DNA from: Hyperoodon ampullatus
Lineage: Eukaryota > Chordata > Mammalia > Artiodactyla > Ziphiidae
Direction: 5' to 3'
Length of the DNA: 64,000 nt
Assembly: GCA_949752795.1 (NCBI GenBank)
Contig: OX457071.1
Span: forward strand, 23,606,800 to 23,670,799
How positions within the stretch are numbered: the first letter of the stretch is position 1; every line of letters starts with the position of its first letter. The notes under the pieces were generated by a model. It saw only the letters and a program-made list of their open reading frames with translations. It did no database searches and had not been told where the DNA came from. Both the position numbers and the translations under genes were made by a program. Shown here piece after piece: positions 1 to 10,139 of the stretch.

Positions 1-1
1 A

Positions 2-661
2 AACAGCTCATGCAGCTCAATAGCAAAAAAAACAAACAACCCAATCCAAAAATGGGCAGAAGACTTAAATAGGCATTTCTCCAAAGAAGATATACAGACT
101 GCCAACAAACACATGAAAGAATGCTCAACATCATTAATCATTAGAGAAATGCAAATCAAAACTACAATGAGATATCATCTCACACCAGTCAGAATGGCCA
201 TCATCAAGAAATCTAGAAACAATAAATGCTGGAGAGGGTGTGGAGAAAAGGGAACACTCTTGCACTGCTGGTGGGAATGTGAACTGGTACAGCCACTATG
301 GAGAACAGTATGGAGCTTCCTTAAAAAACTAAAAATAGAACTACCATATGACCCAGCAATCCCACTACTAGGCATATACCCTGAGAAAACCATAATTCAA
401 AAAGAGACATGTACCAAAATGTTCATTGCAGCTCTATTCACAATAGCCCGGAGCTGGAAACAACCTAAGTGTCCATCATCGGATGAATGGATAAAGAAGA
501 TGTGGCACATATATACAATGGAATATTACTCAGCCATAAAAAGAAACGAAACTGAGCTATTTGTAATGAGGTGGATAGACCTAGAGTCTGTCATACAGAG
601 TGAAGTAAGTCAGAAAGAGAAAGACAAATACCGTATGCTAACACATATATATGGAATTTAA
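2..661 (+). CDS. L1 ORF2 protein, C-terminal fragment (partial)
   Basis: This is the last 219 codons of L1 ORF2, the endonuclease/reverse transcriptase that drives target-primed reverse transcription. The frame is open from position 2, upstream of the first in-frame ATG at 113. Only the part downstream of the reverse transcriptase core is present. Counting from the ATG at 113, it includes the cysteine-rich C-terminal motif C39-x3-C43-x7-H51-x4-C56, followed by the conserved block containing the residues [10 protein letters not shown]. The preserved frame suggests recent insertion. Whether the full ORF2 is intact cannot be judged here. It is not a host gene. Confidence 0.75.
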   Translation, partial: NSSCSSIAKKTNNPIQKWAEDLNRHFSKEDIQTANKHMKECSTSLIIREMQIKTTMRYHLTPVRMAIIKKSRNNKCWRGCGEKGTLLHCWWECELVQPLWRTVWSFLKKLKIELPYDPAIPLLGIYPEKTIIQKETCTKMFIAALFTIARSWKQPKCPSSDEWIKKMWHIYTMEYYSAIKRNETELFVMRWIDLESVIQSEVSQKEKDKYRMLTHIYGI

Positions 662-882
662 GAAAAAAAAAAATGTCATGAAGAACCTAGGGGTAAAACA
701 GGAATAAAGACACAGACCTACTTGAGAATGGACTTGAGGATATGGGGAAGGGGAAGGGTAAGCTGTGACAAAGGGAAAGAGAGGCATGGACATATATACA
801 CTACCAAACGTAAGGTAGATAGATAGTGGGAAGCAGCCGCAGAGCACAGGGAGATCAGCTCGGTGCTTTGTGACCGCCTGGA

Positions 883-912
883 GGGGTGGGATGGGGAGGG
901 TGGGAGGGAGGG
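883..912 (+). other. G-rich tract in the L1 3' UTR (G-quadruplex candidate)
   Basis: Seven runs of three or four G residues, separated by one or two bases, lie at 883-886, 888-890, 893-896, 898-900, 902-904, 906-908 and 910-912. This fits a G-quadruplex pattern with very short loops. A G-rich 3' UTR tract is a known feature of mammalian L1s. Folding is inferred from the pattern only. Confidence 0.7.
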
Positions 913-1011
913 AGATGCATGAGGGAGGGGATGTGGGAACAGATGTATATGTATGACTGATTCACTTTGTTATAAAGCAGAAACTAATAAAAAAAAAAAA
1001 AAAAAAAAAAA

Positions 1012-1369
1012 GAATTTCATTTTCCAGCTCCTCTGGGTTTTTACTTGTACATGGAGTATGCTCTGTCACTGGATTCAACTACCATGGTCTGTGTAAGAAA
1101 TCTTGGTTTCCTGTGTGCTCAAATCATAAATTCCAAGCAGGGTTTTATATTCCTCTGGCATTTAATCAGCCTAGGTTGATAAATAGGTTAGGCAAGTTGA
1201 AAACTGTTAATAAAACAAACTGTGTCTGGGGGTTGCCAGGGGAGTTTAAGTTTTTAAACAACAAATAATAAATCCACTGACCTTATCTTGGCCAAGAGTC
1301 AACAGACATCTAAGTATCCCCAGAGATAAATATAGAGTTTTTTCAGTCCATCTGTAAATCAACTCTATC
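1012..1369. other. Unassigned AT-rich DNA
   Basis: I recognise no gene, repeat family or RNA gene in this stretch. It has no long open frame. Confidence 0.5.
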
Positions 1370-1528
1370 TACTACATGTAGATAGCCACTAGCCACATGT
1401 GGTTATTGAGTACTTGACATGTGGCTTTTGGAGTGTAGAATTAAATATGATTTACTACATATTTATTTTAATTAATATAAAATTACACAGCCACATGTGG
1501 CTAATGGCTACAGTATTGGACAGCACAG
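1370..1528. mobile_element. Small non-autonomous hAT-like DNA transposon relic
   Basis: Two copies of a GCCACATGTGG-containing arm face each other: about 1386-1406 and about 1489-1510, nearly perfect inverted repeats. The AT-rich centre and the terminal block ATTGGACAGCACAG (1515-1528) match the hAT-Charlie type of mammalian MER elements (MER3/MER58-like). The 5' terminus is eroded. It has no coding capacity. The exact subfamily is uncertain. Confidence 0.7.
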
Positions 1529-2270
1529 ACCTGATTATTTATAATATAATGGCTATATAAATATAAATAAACAGAACGAGTAAGCTTGTAGAATCCAAAA
1601 TATTTTACTATATCATTAAAACTTGGGTATGAAGGAGAATGTCCAAATACGAATTCCAAATGGCCCCAATTTAAGTTGTGTGTGTTTATATCATCTGCTG
1701 TTACATAATTTTTTCTCCTATCTAAAAGGAATTATATTGTATTTTTTTAATCTTGGAGATTCCATCTGCAAACGTTGATTTTTTTTTCATATTTGGAGTG
1801 GGTCATAAATTTTGTTATTCCTTACTTGTTTAAAGATAGCCTTATTTGACAATGTTAACAAATATTCCAAGCATAGATTCTAAGATGTAAATCTATTTTA
1901 TTCTGCATAGCTTATTCTCTGACTCTTGGCTCAGGTTTTTAAATTATAAATCACTTGTGATCTTTTTTGTACCCTTTATAGAACAGAAAAAGTAAAAGAA
2001 TAACAGCCAAAATATCAATAATCTGTATTGTCACATGAGGTGTTGCTTTAAAGAATTTGAGTTTACCAAACATTCTTGCACAAATTTGTTTGTAATCCTG
2101 TTTAAGTTTGTGAAGTCCTTTACTTCCTTCCACTATTGAAATCTGAACTTTATTAAAGGTATCAACAGACCAAGTAAACATAACAATTAATTTATTGTTA
2201 AGTAAATCTTTTAAATAACTTTGGGCAATTAGTTCTTATGGAAGACTATTTTATGGTGGTTTTAATTAAA
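1529..2270. other. Unassigned AT-rich DNA with one small antisense frame
   Basis: No repeat family is recognised. The minus-strand frame from 2181 down to 1951 would encode 76 residues. Its C-terminal hydrophobic stretch (about residues 51-67, rich in I, L, V and F) is followed by lysines, which looks like a tail anchor. No promoter, splice signal or homology is evident, and AT-rich DNA commonly produces such hydrophobic frames by chance. Confidence 0.4.
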
Positions 2271-2274
2271 TCTC

Positions 2275-2345
2275 TCAAACCATTTGGTCATCAGTATTAT
2301 CAAAGGCTTTGTTGAAATCAAATTAATATTATAAATTACACCAGC
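2275..2345 (-). mobile_element. Short CR1/L3-like LINE reverse transcriptase relic
   Basis: Read on the minus strand, 2316-2278 translates as DFNKAFDNTDDQM. This resembles the DFSKAFD block of CR1/L2/L3-type reverse transcriptases. The frame is stopped immediately upstream, so this is a decayed fragment. The short match makes the call tentative. Confidence 0.4.
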
Positions 2346-2724
2346 ATTAGGCCAAATCGCAGTTACATTCTGGATATATTTGTATTATTTTTTAAAGTCA
2401 GTTGGAATTAACAATAATATTTTACCAGCCTTCCTTAACAAAAACAACTTTCATATACCAAATGCTGTTATGGATTAAGTTGTAAATCAAAGGGGAAAAA
2501 ACTCAGTTCCAGATTCCAATCCTATTTGGACATAGTTGTATGCCTTTTCTCATAGTTCCCTAGGATCATGCTATATGGGTAGTAGTCAACCCCAAGTAAA
2601 CTTTAGTTAATGCTTCCCATAGGCACTGTTGGTGGATATTGGAGCTATTTCTAGTAGAAATTGACCCCAAAACTGACAGTAGTTTCTGTATACCAGTTAT
2701 TCTTTACCTTGATTATTCCCCTCT

Positions 2725-2728
<4 letters not shown>
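2346..2728. other. Unassigned AT-rich DNA
   Basis: I see no recognisable feature here. Confidence 0.5.

Positions 2729-2761
<33 letters not shown>
2729..2761. repeat. (AC)n microsatellite
   Basis: An uninterrupted dinucleotide run of about 16 AC units follows a short CT-rich stretch. It is probably polymorphic. Confidence 0.97.
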
Positions 2762-2764
<3 letters not shown>

Positions 2765-3554
2765 CTTGCTTGTGCATGCAAATTGTCTTCTAGAATCAAA
2801 TGAATCTTTGGTAGGTCATCATTTACAGGCAGCTGAGTATTGATGATAGGGTTGATAATTTTGCATTCTATAATTGTGACTAAATGCAGCTCTGGATTTC
2901 AAAAATTTTAATAATGCTTTTAGCACTGTTATTTACATGGTTAAGTACTTTTGAAGTTGTTTTCATTGATCAGGTGTCAGAACACACTGCAGGAATAATG
3001 GGGGACAAATTTGAAAAGTGCACTAAACATCAGTGACTGCTGTCATCACCTTATCAACACTAAATAATAAAACTATTTCTAACCATATAATATGTAATAA
3101 AAGTCAAAGAAAATTATTTTAAAAGCTTAAATAATGAGCTTTAAAATGATAGCATAGTGAAAAGAAATGACAGTAATCAAGCGGTAAACACAAATGAAAA
3201 TAAAAATAAAAGTAACAAGTAGCAGAGATGGTTGGCTTATTCAGCCAATTCAGTAAAAATATGTTCCTTATTAATGTTTTGCAATATTTAAATCAATCCA
3301 TTCCCATCTCTTTCATTAGTATAGATTTTAGAGGAGTAAAAAAATAGATTGTACATTTGTATTTGCCAGACTAAATTAGGTTTCATTTAAAACACCCTTT
3401 AATCTAATTACATTAATTAATAACTCAAGTTACTAAGGTTGGGTCTTTTCTTATATTAAAGTTCTAAATTTATCTCAAAAATTTCTTCTCCATAAAAATA
3501 TAAGATTTTTGAATAGTTTATTTTTTAAATTAGAAAACATATGTGATTTACATT
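2762..3554. other. Unassigned AT-rich DNA
   Basis: No gene or repeat family is recognised between the microsatellite and the SINE target site. Confidence 0.45.
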
Positions 3555-3569
3555 TAATAATTTCTTTTC

Positions 3570-3901
3570 GGGCTTCCCTGATGGCACAGTGGTTGAGAAT
3601 CCGCCTGCCAATGCAGGGGACACGGGTTCGAGCCCTGGTCTGGGAAGATCCTACATGCCATGGAGCATCAAGGCCCGTGCGCCACAACTACTGAGCCTGT
3701 ACTCTAGAGCCCGTGAGCCACAACTACTGAAGCCCGCATACCTAGAGCCCATGCTCCACAAGAGAAGCCACTGTAATGAGAAGCCTGCACACTGCAACAA
3801 AGAGTAGCCCCTGCTCGCCACAACTTGAGAAAAGCCCACGCACAGCAAAAAAGACCCAACACAGCCAAAAATAAACAAATAAATAAATTTATTTAAAAAA
3901 A
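3570..3901 (+). mobile_element. CHR SINE, long form
   Basis: This is a tRNA-Glu-derived SINE. The head carries an A-box-like block at 3579-3592 and a B box GGTTCGAGCC at 3625-3634, the internal RNA polymerase III promoter. The body contains the repeated GAGCCCGTG / CACAACTACTGA modules of the long form and ends in an AAAT-rich tail. A perfect 15-bp target-site duplication (3555-3569 and 3902-3916) shows clean L1-style insertion. It landed next to the T tract of the antisense L1 that follows. Confidence 0.96.
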
Positions 3902-3916
3902 TAATAATTTCTTTTC

Positions 3917-4350
3917 TTTTTTTTTTTTAATTGGGGTATAGCTGTCTTACAATGTTGTATTATTTTCTGCTGAATCAGCTATATGTATACATATATCCCC
4001 TCTTTTTTAGATTTCCTTCCCATTTAGGTCACCACAGAGCATTGAGTAGAGTTCCCTGTGCCACACAGCCAGTTCTCATTAGTTAACTATTTTATACATA
4101 GTAGTGTGTATATGTCAATCCCAATCTCCCAGTTGATCCCACCCCCACCTCCCCCCTTGCTGTCCATATGTTTGTTCACTATGTGTCTCTATTTCTGCTT
4201 TGCAAATAGGTTCATCTGTACCATTTTTCTAGATTCCACATATATATGTTAATATGTGATATTTGTTTTTCTCTTTCTGACTTACTTCACTCTGTATGAC
4301 AGTCTCTAGGTCCATCCATGTCTCTACAAATTTATTTTCTCTTTATGACT
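3917..4350 (-). mobile_element. L1 3' end, antisense
   Basis: A T-rich start is followed by the reverse complement of an artiodactyl-type L1 3' UTR and the end of ORF2. The ORF2 end is the same region as 560-660 in the first L1. Divergence from that copy, especially in the 3' UTR, shows an older subfamily. It is heavily 5'-truncated. Confidence 0.9.
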
Positions 4351-4428
4351 ATGGTTTTGATGATCATTGTCATTATCTGAATAACTGGAGTCTGATTAAC
4401 AAGATCAATAGAGAACAAACACAGTGAT

Positions 4429-4800
4429 CGTGATGGTTAATTTTATGTGTCAATTTGGCTAGGCTATGATACCCAGATATTTGATCAAATCCTATTCTAG
4501 ATGTTTCTATGAAAGTAATTCTTAGGTGACATTAACATTTAAATCACTAGACTGAGTAAAGCAGATTGCCCTCCATAATATGGGTGGACCTCATCCAATC
4601 AGTTGAAGGCCTTAATACAAAAAAGTTGACCTCCCTGGATAAAGAGGGAATTCTGCCAGAGGATGACCTTTGGACTCAAACTGCAGCTCTTACCCCGGTA
4701 CTAGTCTACTGGCCAATCCTGCAGATTTTAGACTTGGCAAGCTTCCATATCATGTGAGCCAATTCCTTAAAACGGATCTCTTTCTCAATAAATATATGAA
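4429..4800 (+). mobile_element. ERVL-type LTR (MLT2-like), 3'-truncated
   Basis: The sequence opens with GTGATGGTTAATTTTATGTG and continues through blocks typical of MLT2 LTRs, including GACTGAGTAAAGCAGATTG and CATCCAATCAGTTGAAGGCC. It ends in the GTGAGCCAATTCCTTA block and an ATAAATAT poly(A)-signal region. The usual last bases of the LTR (CTAATACA-like end) are missing where MaLR internal sequence begins. No viral coding sequence is attached. Confidence 0.75.
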
Positions 4801-6039
4801 GTAAAAGTGGCTTTGGAACTGGGTTATGGATAGAAGCTAGAAGTTTTCAGATGCATGTTAGAAAAAAACCCTAGATTTCCTTGAAGAGACTCTAGGTAGA
4901 AATATGGATGCTCAAGGTGGATCTGGTGAGGCTTCAGATGGAAAGAGGAACATATCTTTGGACATTGGGGGAAATGTAATTCTTATTATGAAATAGCAAA
5001 GAATTTCTGTTCTGGTGTTTTGTGGATGGTAGAACTTGTAAGTGATTATATTTAGTTGAGAAAATTTCTGTTCTGAATGCATTACCTAGTTTTTTTTTTT
5101 TCCCTTTTGCTTATAATAAAATATAAGAGAAGAAAAAATAAGAAGGAACTGTCAAGCACAAATTGTTAATCAGAACTTGAAGATTTGGAACATTCTTGGC
5201 CAATCCATATTGCAAAAAATAGAAAGTGTGTTCTGCAGAGAATATCAAGGGTGTGGCTAGACAAACATTTGTTACAAAGAGATTATGGGTGTAAGCCATG
5301 GAGCCAGTCAATTATCTCAGGAGAACTGCTACCAGCTTTGACTAAAGGGGATGGAGGACAAAATGAAGTAGGGCTGTTGGATCTCTGAGATTCTAATGTA
5401 TAGGCTAATAGAGCTGTTTATAAACATGTCATCCTTCAAGAAAAGGGAACAATGACTCCACGGGCAGAGATCCCTAGGGGACAAGGCTATCTCCTGCTTG
5501 GTTCCATAGGGCAGAGCTTCCGCTCAGGGTGTTAGGGGCAGGGCTGCTACCTAGGGTTTCTGTGGTGAAGCCACAGCCCAGGGACAAGGACATAGGACTA
5601 CTACCCCTGTTGGTGCAGAAGGCAATGCTGCCACCCTGGTGGGCCTGGAGGACAGAGTGCTCAACCAAAGAGGATTATTCCCAAGCCTTAAAATCTAATG
5701 GAATTTGCCTTGTTAGGATTCTGACTTGCTTGGGACTTGTGACCCTTTCTCCTTTCTGATTTCTACCTTTTTGGAATGGGAATGTCTATCTCATGTCTGT
5801 TTACCATTCTGTTTTTCAATTCTATGATATTTTGATTTCACAGATTCAGAGGTGGAGAGGAATTTTGTCCCAGGATGAATTATATCTCAGCTAAACCTGA
5901 TTTAGATGATAGTTAGATGAGATTTTGAACTGAGTTGATACTGGAATGGGTTAAGACTTTGGGGGCTTTTGATATGCAGTGAATGTATGCAGTAATGCAT
6001 ACAAGAAGGTCATGAATTCTGTGGGATCAAAGAGTGGAA
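4801..6039 (+). mobile_element. MaLR internal region relic
   Basis: The sequence from GTGGCTTTGGAACTGGGT (4808 onward) follows the internal region of mammalian apparent LTR retrotransposons (MST/MLT1-int type). It runs into a MaLR LTR in the same orientation. MaLR internal regions do not encode retroviral proteins, and the two open frames here (5185-5388 and 5529-5759) are incidental. The region is old and diverged. Confidence 0.75.
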
Positions 6040-6407
6040 TGTATTGGACTGAACTGTGTCTCCCTGACCCTGAAATTCATGTGTTGAAATTCTAATCCTT
6101 AGTACCTTAGAATACTTGGAGATAGGACCTTTAAAGATATAGTTAAGGTACAAGTTCACTTGGGTGCGTCCTAATCCAATACAACTCATGCCTTTATGCC
6201 AATGTAGATACAGAGAGGAAAGACCATGTGAGGCCATAGCAAGTAGACGGCCATCTGCAAGCAAAGAGAGAGATCTCATTAGAAGTCAAACCTACTGACA
6301 TCTTGATCTTGCACTTCCAGGCTCCAGACTGTAAGAGAATAAAATTCTGTTGTTTACGTCACCCAGTCCATGGTGTTTTCTTATGGCAGCACTAGAAAAT
6401 TAATATA
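6040..6407 (+). mobile_element. MaLR LTR (MLT1-like), 3' LTR of the preceding internal region
   Basis: It starts TGTATTGGACTGAA and ends near CACTAGAAAATTAATATA. Internal blocks (CATGTGTTGAAATTC, GACCATGTGAGG, TCTGTTGTTTACGTCACCC) are those of MLT1 LTRs. Its position directly after MaLR internal sequence makes it the 3' LTR. The matching 5' LTR is absent and an MLT2-like LTR stands in its place. Confidence 0.85.
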
Positions 6408-6619
6408 GTGACTAAATTTAAACTGCTTAAGTAGTGGAAAGTAGCAAAAAGTCAAAAAGCATGTAAAAATCTATTCATGTGTTTTGCCCTATTCAAGGTA
6501 GAGGTTTCTCAGCAAATGAATAAATTAACAACTATTTTCTTCTAAGTCTGAAACAAAATGCAAATTTGCTTTCCCCTGTGTTCAACTGTATGTCATACCA
6601 AAAAAAAGTTAAAATATGG

Positions 6620-6825
6620 GGCTTCCCTGGTGGCGCAGTGGTTGAGAGTCCGCCTGCCGATGCAAGGGACACGGGTTCGTGCCCCAGTCCGGGAGGATCC
6701 CACGTGCCACAGGGTGGCTGGGCCTGTAAGCCATGGCCACTGAGCCTGCGCGTCCGGAGCCTGTGCTCTGCAGCGGGAGAGGCCACAAACGGTGAGAGGC
6801 CCGCGTACCGCAGGAAAAAAAAAAA
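6620..6825 (+). mobile_element. CHR SINE, short form
   Basis: The tRNA-like head is followed by the short-form body, which ends GAGAGGCCCGCGTACCGCAG before the A tail. The flanks repeat AAAGTTAAAATATGG (upstream copy ends at 6619, downstream copy ends at 6844). The duplication merges with A runs on its 5' side. Confidence 0.95.
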
Positions 6826-7039
6826 AAAAAAAGTTAAAATATGGATTGTAAATAATATGTAAATTAACTCAAAGTACAGAACAGTCAATTTATATGTACT
6901 TATATAATAAAGATATTATTGTAAATTTGCCTATGTGAAAAATATATCTTATCTTCATTTACTTGTATACTGCATACTTAAATGATTATTTGGTAAAACA
7001 TTTCTTCCTGTTTACATTTATATTTACCTATGTTGTGGA

Positions 7040-7540
7040 AAAGGAAAACTTTCCTCTACGATTCTAGGTTCTTCTGGCTGGTCTAAAAATTAAATTGACA
7101 TGAAATAGATTAACAGGAGAAAAACAAATTTAATTCCGTACATACAGGAACCCCACATACATGAAAGGGTCAGAAACAGAAAGGTAAAATGAAGAATATA
7201 TATGCCATCCTTTGCTAAGGAATGGGATAGGGGCCTGGAGCTTCCAAGGATAGGAGGGTCATTCACAGAGGTATAAGAAAAAGACTAGATGTTTGGTAAT
7301 TAGATGTTTGCCCTGCCATATAGATGGGGCCACTTAGATAAAATTTATCTCCAGTAATAACTCTTTTCTTGAGAGAAATCCCCAATTTAAATCTTCTACG
7401 TAGTTAAGGGAAGGGAAGTAGTTTCTCTTGAACGCACAGGGTCTTCCTTGTCTTTAGCTCAAAATAATCTTCATGCAAAATTGACACATTTTGGGGAGGC
7501 TAGTTCTGAAACCTTATGCCTAATTAAGAGACAAAATAAA
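7040..7540 (-). mobile_element. ERV LTR, copy A (class I-like family, name uncertain)
   Basis: The reverse complement contains the 3' landmarks GGGGTTCCTGTATGTAC, CTCCTGTTAATCT and GACCAGCCAGAAGAACC, and near the 5' side CCTCCCCAAAATGTG. The same landmarks occur in the copies at 8147-8600 and 47842-48364, so these three define one LTR family in this window. No internal viral sequence is seen beside it. Confidence 0.6.
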
Positions 7541-8146
7541 TACAGGATTTTAAAAGCTAATTATAGTAGTGTAAATAGCTGCGTATTTTTTAATTAACAT
7601 ATTTCATAGCCAAGATAAATTGCTTAAATTTTATTTAAAGTTTACAAATAATGGAAGTCATTATTAGCTTTGCTTTTGAGAATTTTTATTTACAATGACT
7701 TCAGATGCAGATGGGCTTAACTTAAAGTTTCAGGGCTGTCATATATGAGCAAAATGCTCTTGATCTTTATGCCAGTAAACTGGAATTTAAGGATGAAACA
7801 TCCTATATTATTGTAAGGATGAATATATACATGGAGAGAGATGGTTAGTTATACATTATAGTAACTGATATGTGATTTATGTAATTGTCAAAGCATGATT
7901 TCCAAAGCTCTACATACATAGCCAATATCACCTTTATCTTAACTAGTAGTAAATCACTCAAATTTTTTTTTTTTTACTCATAATGCAAAACCCTTCAGTC
8001 TGGTCAATTCCTCATTATTATTTAGTTGGTCCCCTATTACTCCCTAGTCAAATAGTATCCCCACACTCAACAAAGTGTAAAAATTTTGTTTCTTTACGCT
8101 TCTCCTCTAATTGGTGCGTGATAAGCCCTTCTCATTAACTTACAAA
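7541..8146. other. Unassigned AT-rich DNA between two inverted LTRs
   Basis: No retroviral gene, SINE or LINE is recognised in this spacer. A T tract lies near 7962-7975. Confidence 0.45.
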
Positions 8147-8600
8147 GGGTAGCAGAATATGCCACTGCAAAATATGCCTTTTGGCATAAAAATTATTTTG
8201 AGATACTGCAGATACAGAGCCCTAAAAATAGAATAGAAGTTACTCTTATGTAAGGAAAATTACATTAGAAATGAATCTGTACCAGGAAAAGAGCTAGTAC
8301 CAGAGATCACTTTTTCACCAGAGAGACTTATGGGTAGGGCAGGGCAACCTTTGTTTACTAAACATTTCCTTTTCTCACTTTCCTGTAAGTTGCTTTCCCC
8401 TAATTTTAAGGCCCAGACCCTTATTTCTTTCCTAAGTCTCAATTGTCTGGCCACCTTTTGAGTTTCTTATATTTGTGGGGCTCCTGTATGTACAAATGTA
8501 TGTACATAATTAATTTTTTCCTCCTGTTAATCTGTCTTATATTACAAAGGGATCTCAGCTAAGAACTTAGAAAGACAGAAGGAAAATTATTTTTTCTATA
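8147..8600 (+). mobile_element. ERV LTR, copy B (same family as 7040-7540)
   Basis: It has the family's 5' landmarks (TATGCCACTGCAAAATATG, TTGGCATAAAAATTATTTTGAG) and 3' landmarks (GGGGCTCCTGTATGTACAAA, CTCCTGTTAATCTGTC). The last part after 8545 is diverged. It lies head to head with copy A. Confidence 0.6.
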
Positions 8601-8761
8601 CTATATTTAATTCATAATTCTTTCACAAATAAATTTCTACTTCCTCTCTGATAGACAGTGCTTTGAAATTCTGTGGAAAATGTGCCATTAATATGTAATG
8701 CATAATAAATTTTTGTATTTGTATTGTACGTTTTTATCTCTCTCTCTCTTCCTTCTTATTT

Positions 8762-8830
8762 CAGGTTTATAAATCCATGAGGGACAGAAAGCCTACCTTT
8801 ATCTCTGTAGACCTAGTGTCAAACCGTCTA
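8762..8830 (+). mobile_element. Possible L2 3' end fragment
   Basis: The block around ATCCATGAGGGACAGAAAGC followed by ATCTCTGTAGACCTAGTGTC resembles the conserved 3' end of L2. It is short and diverged. Confidence 0.3.
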
Positions 8831-8989
8831 TTGGAATATCTTTTAAGACCTTTCATTTTACAATACATTACTAACTCCTCAGCATTCAATAAAATCATAG
8901 CCAATTCTTTATCCTTCAAAGGCTCATAAACTTGACCTGTAAACAATTACATTCACATAAGCTTTCCTAAAGTTCTATCCTACAAACAA

Positions 8990-9130
8990 AAACAAGGAGA
9001 TCATGGAGCCCTTCGTAGAAGAGGAATAATTTGATCTAAGGCTTGAAGGATGAATAGTTGAAGAAGAAAAGTGATTCTAGCCAAAGAGAAATCCAGGTAG
9101 GGGTGAAAATGATTATTGCCATGTTCATAC
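8990..9130 (-). mobile_element. Possible L2 fragment, antisense
   Basis: Antisense L2-like wording is visible around GCTTGAAGGATGAATAG and TCCAGGTAGGGGTG. Coordinates are approximate. Confidence 0.35.
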
Positions 9131-9258
9131 AACTTGACATACTTTAGCATGAATGGATCAGAGTGGACAAGGGTTTCATGGGGGTGAGTATGTCAAGCGA
9201 TGAAAAGAAACAATAAACAAGGGTGATATTAACAGTCTTTCACACTTTGTTAATATGT

Positions 9259-9457
9259 ATTTTTTTAAGATTTTTTTTTTGATGTGGACCATTTTTAAAG
9301 TCTTTATTGAATTTGTTACAATATTACTTCTGCTTTATATTTTGGTTTTTGGGCCCAGAGGCATGTGGGATCTTAGCTCCCTGACCAGGGAATGAACCTG
9401 CACCCCCTGCATTGGAAGGCAAAGTCTCAACCACTGGACTGCCAGGGAAGTCCCAAG
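9259..9457 (-). mobile_element. tRNA-Glu SINE of a third type (CHR/Bov-tA-like head, distinct tail)
   Basis: Read on the minus strand it begins GGGACTTCCCTGGCAGTCCAG. After the B-box region it changes to a body unlike the two main forms (GGCCCAAAAACCAAAATATAA) and ends in a TTCAATAAAGACTTTAAAAA block with an A tail. An imperfect target duplication ACTTTGTTAATATGT / ACTTTGGTAATATGT flanks it at 9244-9258 and 9458-9472. Confidence 0.88.
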
Positions 9458-9472
9458 ACTTTGGTAATATGT

Positions 9473-10139
9473 TTGAACTTTATCTCTAGGATAATGAAAA
9501 AATACAGAAATATTTTAAGGAAAAGAATTGTTATTATCCAATTTGCATAATGTCATGATTTCAGTAAGCTTTCAATACATAAAGAAGATGAAAAATGAAT
9601 TAGTTAATTTTCTGGTTGACTTTGAAATAGTTTTCTCTTTTAAAATGCTCACCTATTTTCAGAAAAAGAACATTTTATGGAAAGATCTTGAAAACTTTCT
9701 TTCAGACACAGACAGACATATTAGCCAAAGAGATTTGGTGAAGATAATTTGATATTGATTTAACATGAATAGCTTGCTTTATTCTCATCCTAGAGAGACT
9801 GTATGATAACAATGCCTCTCATTCATTGAAACATGTTTCCCTTGGTGGGTATTTTGTGTAACAAGTCCTAATTGGAATATTAGAAAAGTTACAATGTTTT
9901 TCATATAGAGTAAGTATTTATAACTAAAAATATATTTGTAGGCCTAAGATATTTATGTATGTATTTAGTTATGTATATATTTATTTATTTACTCATTATT
10001 AAATTTCTATGTCAAGTTCCTAGCAGATGCTCCAAGAGGAAGCCAAAAACTTATTGTGAAGTATGTCTAATACCCGAGAGTATCAATAATAAAAATTTCT
10101 CTTCAAAGCAATTTTACTAAGCAGATTTTATTGCTGTTG
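9473..10139. other. Unassigned AT-rich DNA with TATT-rich simple sequence
   Basis: Degenerate TATT/TATG simple sequence lies at about 9948-9995. Nothing else is recognised. Confidence 0.5.

Larger units (their letters stand above)
1..1011 (+). mobile_element. LINE-1 (L1) 3' end, cut by the window edge
   Basis: The sequence runs from the C-terminal part of L1 ORF2 through a 3' UTR of about 330 bp into a run of A residues at about 990-1011. The ORF2 frame is open up to the stop at 659-661, and the 3' UTR keeps its purine-rich tract, so this copy is little decayed compared with the other L1s here. The 3' UTR matches the type seen in cetartiodactyl L1s. The 5' part and the upstream target-site duplication lie outside the window, so I cannot say whether the element is full length. 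Confidence 0.95.

Noticed and set aside
3570..3650. tRNA gene
   Set aside because: The A- and B-box-containing head is part of a SINE with a long non-tRNA body and target duplications. The cloverleaf is not maintained. The same holds for the other SINE heads.
3509..3878. Several open frames on both strands over 3509-3878 that look like conserved proteins
   Set aside because: They are translations of the CHR SINE. Near-identical peptides recur at every SINE copy in the window (for example 6532-6888, 11187-11567, 41400-41838, 46757-47111), so they are repeat artefacts.
5185..5759. Two plus-strand frames as retroviral gene remnants
   Set aside because: They lie in MaLR internal sequence, which does not encode gag, pol or env. 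No retroviral motif is visible.
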